From assembly GCF_000764305.2 (NCBI RefSeq), contig NW_025947191.1:62001-126000 (forward strand): a DNA stretch of 64,000 nt. The letters run 5' to 3'. The position numbers were made by a program, and so were the translations under genes. Below the pieces are notes generated by a model, which worked only from the letters and a program-made list of their open reading frames with translations, had not been told where the DNA came from and ran no database searches. Source of the stretch: Hyalella azteca. Lineage: Eukaryota; Arthropoda; Malacostraca; Amphipoda; Hyalellidae. Below are positions 25,201 through 37,200 of the stretch, one piece after another (within the stretch, counting starts at the first letter, position 1; the number at the start of each line of letters is the position of its first letter).

Positions 25201-28200
25201 ACAAAACTGTTGAAGAACAAAACCTGTCAAAACGATCTGAAATTTGGCACATTTGTGTAAAGTCGGAGACAATACATTAATCAACTGACAGAATAAATAA
25301 TTTTGAAAATATAAATTTTTTCATATATATTAAAAACTTTAAACATTATTTTTTTAATATTTAAAAATAAAATTAGAAATTCATTGTACATGTGTAACAT
25401 CGGAGATGCTAGATTCTTTGAAAGTGTTATCTTTAAAAAGAAATTTTTAAATGCATATTATTATCTGTTACTCCGCCGAAACTTATTGATGTGTTCGCAA
25501 TCAGGCATCATTAGGTATTCTATATACCATGAATTTGTTTTAAAAATAACATGGCAATACTGACCCCCATGAGAAAGGAAATGCGCTAACCTTTCAAATC
25601 TCCCTATTGAATAGACTAAAGTTTGGCAGTGGAATTACAGAGGGGGAGAATTTTCTCATACGGAGAATAAATAGATGGAAAATAGCTGCTTGAGTAAAGA
25701 AATAAAATACGTGTTTCCCCTAGTGTTTTCTTGCGACCGAAATAATATATAATCAGTGCATTATTTGTGCTCCATGCAGCGTTTTCATTTTTCATATGAC
25801 CCCTAATTTATTACTGCGATGCATACTAGTAAGCAAATTCCGCGAAGAAATTTAAATTTATTCGAGCCCTACTAATTAATCCAGATCTGCAAATAAATTA
25901 TTTTGAAATAGAAGTATTAACCACATGTTAGTGGAAGAACGCACTTAGATCACCGTTTAAATATAAATAATATATTTCACAGTCTATATTAGTTTCAGGA
26001 ATAGTATCACATACATCATCAAATCATCAAAAAATGACCTAAAAGTTAAGCCACGCCCCCAAGTCAATAGTGCGCAGCCTTTGTACTACATAGCAACAAC
26101 CAGAGCCCAGGTCACGGGGCAGCGTCTGACCTGGCTTCTGACCTTCGTATCCATGATACCGGAATGTGGAGTTCGCCCGTTGTCTGGGACGCGCCAGCGG
26201 CACGCGGCCTCGCTGACCTTAACGCTGGCATGTAGAATTACAGACGTGTTATATATATATCATAGCGAATACATTGATGTGTGATGGCGATTTGAAGTTA
26301 AGCTTAATCTACGATTTTCATCGGAAAAGACTAAGTAGCTTGTTTTACTGGAGGTCAGATATAAAGTACAAAAAAAGTGCTTGAAACAATAATTTATAAC
26401 TTAGAATAAACATTTCGTAATCAATTTGGCATAAAAAGCGTATTTTAGGCAATATTTCTAGAGACAGCGCCAGAAATAAAATAACGAATTTCAAGTAAAT
26501 CATTCGTAATTTTAAATCAAATAGCTACATGAATCAATGCACAAGAAAGAATATAACAAATAGTTCAGCCATGAAAACTTTACGATTCCAAAACAACAAG
26601 TAAATTTCGAAACCAAGCGAATATGCATTTGAGTTTTACTTTTTAATCATATGTACAAAGAACTTTTTACCTATGCATGTTTAAACCACAAATAAATGAA
26701 CGCATATATAAATTCACTGTGAACAGCCAACTTTTACAACGATTACATCACAACAATCACAGCTACCGCACACTTCACGTGCAGGATGTCTCGCCTTTTT
26801 AACACGGATGCGTACGCCTCCTTCAACGCCTCCTTCAAGGACCTGCTGGCAAGCGGCGACCTGAGCTCCCTGTCCGTGGACGAAGCAAAAGCCCTGCCGT
26901 CCAACCTGTGGCGCAAATACGGGGTGAGTTTTGGGTGAGAGAGAGGCTATGTTGTGGCGCAAATACTGGGTGAGTTTTGGGTGAGGGAGAGGCTATGTTG
27001 TGGCGCAAGTACGGGGTAAGTTTTGAGTGAGAAAGATGCTATGCTGTGACGAAAGTACGGGGTGAACGTTGGGTGAACGTTGGGTGAGAGGAGGCTATGT
27101 TGTGGCGCAAGTTCAAGGTGAGCGCTGGGTGAGGGTGAGGCGTGCGCTAGAGGCGATCGTGTAGCGAGGGTGAAGCGTAGATACGAGTTTGGGGCGTAGC
27201 GAAGGTGTAGCGTGAAAGCTATGAGCCGAACAGTAATTCTGGACTGCCATTGATTGCTACCGAAGGCGTCTATAGGGCAACTCAACAGCAGGTTGCTAGG
27301 TGCGTCTGTCTGAGCTATGCATTAGCTTAAGAAAGGCTTAAGTAAATCCAAGGCCTTCACTTGATCGAGCTTATGTTTCCATGGCAGCAGAGAAAGCATG
27401 GCAGTTCAACTATGACACTTGAATGGAATGCATTTCATATTAGAAGACAACGATAGAACGTGTGTCTCGAATAATAGTTCGGTCATTCAAGACACTTCTG
27501 GCAGTTGGTCATTATATATTAAGAAAGTGCCGAGGGCGCTGCCGAATATATATTTAAAAGTTATTGAATAAAATTGCATAGGCTTTTTAAGAAAATCTCA
27601 AAAAGGGTGGGATTAAAAATAATAAATCTGGGAAGAATTTATGGAAATGTGCTGCAAAATCAAAATTTTTCATTAGTGTGTCTTTTTCCATAATATGAAA
27701 ATTCGTGACACAAAAGTGATAGTCGCACAAAATGTTACATTTAATATCCAATCATTACACAGCAAATGCTTACCCACGGAAACCTCATTTATTATTACTA
27801 ATTACTGGAGTCGAATACAAAGTATGGCTATCATCGCCGAATCAGCCATTTCTCTGATTCGTGATTAGTCTTAAAATAATTAATTCAATTGCGAGGAGAT
27901 ACTGGAATTGCGATCCATTGCCAACAAAAAAATTTCAAATTGTTGCAAGCTTATTCGCGGCAACTTAACGACAGAAACGGATGCTACAACTAAATTGAAT
28001 TCCCTCTCTAATCTTCATTTTTTAGCTCATGTGCCAGCCTCAAACGCCAATACGGAGAGAAAAATCCGCAGCTATTAAAAATAATCTCTCGGTCGTATTC
28101 CTAATCACAAAGGCATATTAGAATAAAAATGTGTCATGTTATTGGCCATTTTTCCACCAAATGGCAGATAAAACGCATTTTAAAACACATATTGTCATGT

Positions 28201-31200
28201 TACTGAAGCAGACTTTCTCATTTAACTCCACACAAATTCGTGGAATTACAAATCACCCCGATCATGCAACGATATTGAAATAAATTTACAATCGGCGGAA
28301 GTAATTAAACATCAATATATTAAGTTAGCTAATCACTAGAGAATTTATTGTTGTCATAACCCGTGCCAGTCATTGCCCGCAAAAACTACATCTAATATAT
28401 TATGTTATATTACATTATTTATATTATATTATATTATACTATATTATATTATATTATATTATACTTTATTACATTATATTATATTATCTTGTATTATATT
28501 ATTATAGCCTATAGGCCACCACAAAGTTGAATGCTCACTTAGAGTGTAGACTGACTATAATGTCTAAAATTAAGGCGCTCTGCAGCCATCGATTAATCGG
28601 CAAAACCGTTCACTACACGCGATTTCGAACAGCATCGCATAACAGTATCGCATCGTTTAGTTTGATGGGATCAGGACGCATTCGCATACGCATTCAAAAG
28701 TATAGGCTACGCATTCATTTTTAGGCAATTTGTGTACCCATAATGCTGTACAAAATTTCCTTCTTACAACACTTCTCTTTAACTTCACTTCTTGTTGCAT
28801 GTTTGTCAGCCACAAATCTTGTAATCAAAATTTAACACACTCCTAATTATCCTATCGATCTAAAATTTCGCCCACTTGCGCAAAGTTGGAGACAACGCAT
28901 GAATCAATTATTAAAATGAATAATTTTAATAAGTCAAATTTTTTTTTCAATATTAAAAAATTGAAAAAACAATTTTGTCAGCTACAAATCTTATAATTGA
29001 TATTTGACACACTTTTACCTGTCCAATTGATCTGAAATTTTGCATACTTGTGTGAAGTCGGAGGCAATACATGAATCAATCGACAGAATAAATAATTTCT
29101 AAAAAAATTATAAATAAAAAAATTGAAACAGTAATTTTTCAATATTTGAAAATAAAATTAGAAATTTATTGTACATATGTAACATTGGAGACACTGGATT
29201 CTTTAGAAGTGTTGTCATTAAAAATTAATTTTTAAACGTATATTATTTTTACTGTGAGCTTCCTGAATGAAAAAAAAAGTCACGAGACTCCTCGACATAC
29301 CATTTTGCACTTGACTCGAAGCATAGTTCTTCAAACACGCATCGATCTCCTAATTCCGACGAACCATGAAAAATTTTTGAAGCCAGGTGAACAATTTTTC
29401 CGGTGATATCAGATTTCGTAATATCCACCTTAATTTTACCAAATTGACATGACGAATTATGATCCACGACTGGAGTCATTGTATTCATTCAGCTAAAATT
29501 TTGTTCATTATTTTCTTGACAGGTGCTAAACCTTTACTGACTTGAAAAAAACAAGAAGAGTTGCTTACATGGAACCTCGTCCATACTGTGATAGCTGTTA
29601 TTAAAATCACGTGTTTGCTTCTGTCGCAAATTAACCAGGAATTTAATGGCAAAGATAACACCACAGAAATTCACCATTTTCTTTGCATCCATCATTTACT
29701 CTTTCACTTCATGTCGTCATTTTCTTGTTTCCGTTTTAATACCTGACAGTGGATTTTGTTTTACTAATAGATTGTAATTGTGTTTCTAGGACTTGTGTTG
29801 TGAACTGACGATGGAGCTGGATTCCAAAAAAAAATCTTTTTTTTGTAGTCTTGTTTTTGCTTTTGAATTCCTGAGGATGGCTGATAATTTTCCTGTTAGA
29901 TTTCCAGATATGACTATTAGTGAAGTGCACCAAAAAAATGTTTGATTCGAAAAGTTCATATTAATTGAATTCAACGGTCGTAAAATCAAACGACTGAAGT
30001 AACTACTTAGAAACCAATAGACATACTGATCGGGATTTAATCATGTCATATATGTTATTTGAAACCTTCTCGTACATAAATTATGGGACCCTCGTCTCTT
30101 AAAAAAACAATTTATATGGTAACGCCAATATTATCTCGACCATTTCATGAAACAACAAATATCGCTCTCTTCCATGTAAATGCAAAAACTTCAAAATAGC
30201 TCACAAAATACGTTGATTGCTTTTCTACTAATTTCTCTTGAAATGTATTTAAAATATCGATTTTATTGGGTTGTCCTTAAGCGTTATTATTTCTTTTAGT
30301 GTATTAATCATTGTTGAATTTATTTATCTTATTTGAATGATTTCAGTATTACACTATTCCAAAACAGGCGTTTTCCCTACTCACGCTGAGGAATGACACA
30401 CGGGACTTGGTGATGCCATATTTGTCGCAGCGCGTCAGGGATGAGATGGACGTCCTGAGGAGAGTCAACGTCACCCAGGCCCAGGCCATCGACAGGCTCA
30501 AGAGCTTGCTTGTGGACGTTAACGTAAGCAATTTAACTTATTAGTATTGCAATTCATTTGGATGATTAAAATGATGGATTTGATGTGATAAATTGAATAC
30601 TAGAGAATGGTTATTGAGCTCCAATTTTTAGTGACGCTCGCGGTGACGCCTACAGGTAGCGTCAAAATTATTCATACACTCCTTTCTTTTCCATGTTTTC
30701 TCGATTAACTCGAAAATAAATGAATGTATGAGCCTAAAATTTAACTTTTACAGACACATTGACGGTTTAGACATGGGTTTATCACCCGGCCAATCTTTGC
30801 AAATATTTTTTTTCATGTCGAAGAGATAAAGTGAGGTTGCTCCCGAGCGCGATAGGAGGAACGTAGTTTATTATTCTTTTCCATACTTCGGTCCTGCGTA
30901 CGAAGCTATGTCAAGAGAATTAAAAGTTTTGTTCAATAAATACTTTCCAAATGCCAATTATGAAGTTGAGTTAGTAAAAAATTTTGAAATCGATCCTTTC
31001 TTTAGATACAAAGACATGCTTCCATTTTAACTGCAATCGTCCCTAGTTTATCAATATTGTTGTGCACGATGTGCATCTGCGTACGTTGGAATGACATCAC
31101 GCAATCTTTATTCAAGGGTCGCAGATAATGTGGGCTGAAGTTGAAGGACCGGACAGTTGCTATCGCACCCCCCTCATTCAGCTCTGTGCACTCACGCCAA

Positions 31201-34200
31201 GCATTGCAATGTTCTTGTATCTGACAGTGACTTTAAGGGGTTAGCTTCAACTTCCGGTATTTCAGATCTGCGCATTTTAGAATTCTTGTATATTTTTAAA
31301 CATAGGCCCAGTTGAATTCAGCTTTTAGCCATATCCCCTTGAGATTGTGAATAGATAGCTTTTGCTGTTTTCTTTGTACATGTCTTTTATTTGTAAATTC
31401 AGATTTTAATTTAGGTTTCGTGACTTTCAACTTTACTGACTTGTGATTTTATATGCATTCTTGTATCTTCGATCTGACGTTTGAGCTGGACTCTGAAACG
31501 TTTTCTATTCAAATATGATAACTTTTTGATGAATTTTTTCTGCTTTTAAATTTATAAGAAAAAATACATTTGCTAAACAAAATCTAATTTCGAAACATTT
31601 TAACATGCAAAAATTCCCCAATACCTTCAGACACAATTATTCGTAAAATTGAAAAATACTAACATAGTTGCAATATCAATAATTAATTTCTTGTCATTTC
31701 ATCTTGATAACCTTCAGCAGTCTTTTTCCACAGTTCTTGATGAGATTCGCAGTTTTATCCGGTTTGTTACTATCCCAGTTGACATTATTATCGGTTACGT
31801 CATTCAAGAGGTGTCGGTTCCTGCCATTTGACTACAAAATTCAAGTTGAGCAGGACGAAGGAGCTCAGTGGAGATTTTTTTGTATTTTTCAGTGGGGAAG
31901 TAAAATTTTTGACCTACACAAATCTGGCAGTGGTTATTTGGGTGTATCTCGCAACGCCAGAATATTCCAATTGATCTTCAGTTCAGTCGGTGGTAAGGAA
32001 GTTTGTAGAGGTTGGCACTGCACAAACGTTGCCTGGACGAGGACGGAAGCCAAAACTATTGGAACGATCAGTTCAAAAGCTGTATCGTGCAGTAAACATG
32101 AATCCAAGAGTTGTGTTGAAGGACATTGCCAATAGATTAGCCAGTGAGGGAACCAGCGCGAGTCAGCGTACCATACAGTGCACAATGCAGCGTACCATAC
32201 AGTGTACAATGCAGCGTTATACCATGAAGCGTGCCGTACAGCGTATCATGAAGCATTGTCCCAACAAGACTGGCATGCATGGACGCAGACCTCGACGAGT
32301 CCCACTTCACACACGTCATGTTGATGTTCGTTTTGCATTCGCAAGATCTTACGTGGAAAAGACAAATTCTTTTAGAACCAATTATTATGGAGCGGCGAAT
32401 AAAAAATTAGCAATATGGACATAATAGTACGAAGAAGATCTGGCGCAAAAAAGGGAGGCTTCCTTTTTATGGGGGTGGGTCAAAGATGTATCGGGGTGGT
32501 TACTCCTCAAGTGGCAGAGAGAATTTAGTTCTAATTGATAGAACAATGAACTCAGATGTTTTTGTATCGATTTTGAATGAAGACTCGCAAACATCCGCTC
32601 GGAATTAGGGTCTTGGACGACGATGGATCTTTCAGCAAGATAATGATGCGAAAGCTACTACCCCTTGGCTTAATAAAACAAAGGTGATTGGTGTTCCATG
32701 ACCAACTAATGGTTGCAACTTGAACCCGATTGTGAATTTATGACAAGACTTGAAATTCAGAAGCAATAATTGGACTCCCAAGAATTACCAGGAATTGAAA
32801 CAAGTCACAATCGAAGAATGTGATGATATCAAACCGAATACCACTGCGAATTTTATCAAGAACTACAGCAAAGATGGTTGGAGTTTATCAATATGAAGGG
32901 ACATGCCATTGATTATTTTTATTGCATTTATGTTAGTATTTCAAAACTGTACCAATAACTGTCTAAATGTGTTTGGGAATTTGTGCATGTTGTAACGTTT
33001 TGAAATGACATTTTGTTCTGAAAATATAGTGTTATTTTCCCCATTACATGCTGCTTAGTTCAATTAAATCTTTGCTCTAACATTCAATAATTTTCGTGTT
33101 TTCAAAGAAAACATTCAAAAGAGAGGGGTGTACGAATAATTTCGTCGCTAACTATGACTTTATTCGGGATGGAACATTACAAATAATGAAAATGCACCCC
33201 TGTAACCAGAATTCATTGCCAAAATTAAATGAATTTCATGCAGGCTAGATCTTTTTTTCCATATAAGAAGTACAACATTAAGTATAAGTTTCACATATTT
33301 TTTTACACATCATTCCCATGTAATTTTCCATTCGTGTTCTGTTTATAAATGAAAACATGTTTTTCATGCGGTGCAACCGTCTCTCTGCTAGCGGCAACCT
33401 AAAACTGATTAAGGAAAAATTACGATATTTTGCTACCGAAGGCCTAATTATTAGTTTTTTGCTAGCTTTTTAACTTTTTCATTCATTTTATTGGCTGAAT
33501 CTCAAAAGCTGCACAGTTTAACATAAACCGGAAAGTTCCACACTTCCAGCCGAACTGGCTAACGAAAAGCATGGTTTCACTTATTTATTCCTGGAATCAT
33601 TGTGTTTTACTCCCTATGCCTGAAAATTATCATTCGTTGCATGACCAGGCGTCGAGGACGGAAGTGGTTCTACTCTTGGATGGGCTGGGGTATTCCTCGG
33701 AGTGGATGGAGGAGAATATCACAAGCCTAAAACCCATCCTCTTTTACCTGCCCCTGACCACCTTCACCAATCTTCGAGACAAGCGCGCCATTGCCAAGCT
33801 GTGAGTGCTTTGAAAACAAATCCTCAATTATACTTTCAATACGATGTTACCAGATCCCAGTTGAAATCTCGATCCAGGGCCCATAATTTCAAAAAAAAAG
33901 TCAAGAGATTATAAGTTCATCAGCCAATCATTGCCGGCCTTTCAAGCAAAATCCACCAATCATATACAAGAAAATAGAGCGTAAGTACTTACGTTCACTT
34001 AACGAATTTTGAAAGTATGGCCCCTGGTCTCTACGTGCGAACCCCGGATTTACCATCGTCTAGAAATGTTGGAAATTACCAAATTTAGAGTTAAACGGCA
34101 TAGATTTAGTGAAATTTAATTATATTTTATAAATGATTACAGCTGCTATTCAAAAATATTTGATTATACAATTTTTAATGATACTGATTTTTGAAGTCAA

Positions 34201-37200
34201 TATCATTGCCTTATGAATACACGAGAGCTATGCCTTACCCGCAATTTCTCGACGATAAAATCAAAGGTTATTGCTCAAGCGAAACGACGTTCTTGTTTGT
34301 TTCCTTTATCATTTTATTTGGTTTGAAAATAGTGAACAGGTTTTATCTTGATTTGATTCCATCCAAAACCGTCATTTGAATGTAATGAAATAATGCCGGT
34401 AAATTCATAGAGTAATTTATTCCATATTATTTTCATTCGTTGAAACAGCCTTCTTGAAAATTTCCATGATTTGTCTTTTATCGAACACATTAACGCAGCA
34501 ATAAGAGAAGTTTCGCATATCAGCTCCATGATGTTTTTCCCGAATCGCTTTGAATATTTCCTAATTTCTGCAGCATTTGGTGTGGTATTTATCGTTGAGT
34601 CGATTCGTGACATTAAAGCATGCAAGAGATTTATTTCATTTAAATAGGTTAAAATGAAAGTTAACCCTCGTTTACTTGAATCGCATATTCACTAAAATCT
34701 TATAAGCCAAGAAAACTCCACAAAATTCATTCTATTTTATAAAAAATGTTTCGGAGTCCAGCTCCATCGTCAGTTCGGAAATTCTAGAACACAAGTAAAT
34801 CATTAATTAGTACAATCAAGATTACAAAAAACCTAAACATTTAAATTTATCTATTTGAAATTTCTAGTGGGTAAGAGCTAAAGCTGAATTTAAACTTGGC
34901 CTCTTTTTAAAAATACAATAACTCTAAAATGCGCAAATCAAAAACACCAGAAGTAGAAGCTAAAACTTTGAAGTCCCTATAAAAAAATTGTAAAATCGCG
35001 CTGCTCGGCGTGAGCGCGCACAGCCGAATACGGGAGCGATAGTAAGTGACCAGTTCTACAACTTCTCCCCTATGTTCTGCGACCCTGGAATAAAGCTTGT
35101 GAGGCGTCATCCCGACGTACGCAGATGCACATAATGCACAGCTGTATTTATAAACAAGGGATGATCGCATATAAATGGGGGATGATTTTTTTGCACCTAA
35201 AAAGAACCGATTTTAAAATTGTTCACCAATAAAATAGAAGATTAATTAAGGTATGGAAAGTACTTTGAGAACAAAGGTTTTAGCTCCCTTAATTGACTTA
35301 GTTTCGGATGCAGGGCCGAAGTATGGAAGAGAACAGTAACATCATTCATACTGTCGCTAATCAATTTCTTATGTGGAAGCGTTAGAGCGGATTATGGATA
35401 ATCAAGTCCTTTGTAATTTAAAGAATTTAAATTCTTGTCCCGTTAACGTTTCGTAGCTGTCATAGCTGGCACCAGAAATGAACCCTAATATCTTGCCTCA
35501 CAGGTTCAATGAAGTGATTCTTTGCATGGAAAACAACAATAAGGACAACACTAGCAACAAGTCAGCCTCGTGCCCGAGTCAGGCCGAGTCTAGGGGCGAG
35601 GGGACAACACCGCGCGCCCAGTACATGCTGTCGCTGCGGGCGTGGCTCATCGAGAAGACCTACGGCGACCCCAGCAACTGGGACCGCGACACCTTCGCCA
35701 AGATGACCAACCTCAGCATCCTGCCCGACGCTGTCTTCCTGCGACTGCGTCCTGACGTCCTCTTGACCCGCGAGGATGAGATCCTTACTGTGTGTTTGTT
35801 TGGGATGAGTGACATGAGACAAGCCTATGTATACTTCAACAGAACCAATTTTACACCTTCATGAAAAAATACTATAATGCCGTGATGTAAACATTTTTGC
35901 ACTTTTCATCATGCAAAAACACGGCTTAAAGCAACGTTACACGAGATAGGGTATTTATAACAAAATCGGACAAATACAACGAATATGAACTGATATTTTT
36001 AGTTGGTAACATTGGATGGCATCAACGCAGATGCTGAGCGGCAATCCGTCCAAACTGACGGCGTTGGGGCGCTACTTCGTCGTGAAGTTATTTGAGGCCG
36101 AGAACGTTCGGCGCAGCGACGCCTCCTCACCATCGCCTGTCTCGTGGTCAGAAATGGAAAAGGTATGTCATTATTGCCTCGTATGGATCATGGGCTTTCA
36201 TACGCACTGCATTATAATTAAAAAAACAGCGAGTAACGCAAGAATTTTTACTTTCGTTCAAGTATTTCTATCATTAACAGAAATTTTTATTTGTTTGTTT
36301 GAATAATTTAGGCATTAATTACCTCATCGGTGTCGTGCAAACTGTATCCTGCATATAGGCTGATGATGATCCGACATTTGTTCTGATATGTTTTAATAAG
36401 GTGATAACGATTTATACTTCTATAACTGGCAGATCAAGAGCGTGATCAACCTACTGCGCACTGCAGGCCTCATGCAGTTCGTGTACGCCACCGACCTGCC
36501 CAATGAGGTGCTCGACGCCGACAACAGACGCATCCGCAACGAAACCGACGGCTTCATCAAAACTGCACTACCATTTGTATCTATCGATGCTCTGGTAGGA
36601 TTGTTTTTGCGTCCTGAAGCATGAGTTTCTAATCTCAATACGATTACAATTTCCATGACATTTTTTTCATTTGTAGCAGGATTCTTGCTTCATGTTTTCG
36701 GTTTATCTCGCAGTATGTCTTTGCGTGATCTGTAGCATATCTCTCTTAATTTCAGCGCCTGTTTAGGCCAATCTAAATCTTGATCGTTTCAAGCGATAAC
36801 CTCACAGCTTAGAAATGAATAAAAATGTAAATATTTTACATTCAAATTTTTAAAACTTTAAAATAAATTTTTTAATAAAAAACATAGCGTGAAAATAAAA
36901 CTCCATGAAAGAGTCTAAATCTTTGGAACGATTTTCTGAAAATACGTTATCGTCCTAGGTGCTGGAGGCAGCCATGCAAAGTTTTCTTAACTATACGCAG
37001 CCCTTCACTACTGAGCAAATCAAGTACCTTGGTGAGTACTTATACCACTTATTCAATGAGTATCTAATCTACGACATACCAGGTAAATAAGAATCAGCCT
37101 CCGGGGAATTGTATCATATACAGTATGACGAATTGTAAACAAGCACGGTTAACCGGCCCTTTTATGCCATTAATTAAGAACCGACAAACAATTTCATCCA

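Larger units (their letters stand above)
30653..33156 (+). mobile_element. Degraded Tc1-type transposon with long terminal inverted repeats, split by a Penelope-like insertion
   Basis: Left end 30653-30747 (GGTAGCGTCAAAATTATTC) and right end up to 33156 (GAATAATTTCGTCGCTAAC) are inverted matches. The match resumes at about 31573-31715 against 32883-33030, so the inverted repeats are about 270 bases long and the left one is interrupted. The transposase remnant lies at about 31840-32900: GRGRKPKLLERSVQKLYRAV helix-turn-helix region, VLDDDGSFSKIMM, and a WH-type tail with many stops and frameshifts. It is inactive. A reiterated CAGCGTACCATACAG motif at 32165-32250 inflates the DNA-binding part. 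Confidence 0.8.

Noticed and set aside
26947..27285. Minus-strand open stretch of 112 codons
   Set aside because: It is the reverse reading of the tandem donor-site repeat and its decayed continuation, which explains the repetitive protein.
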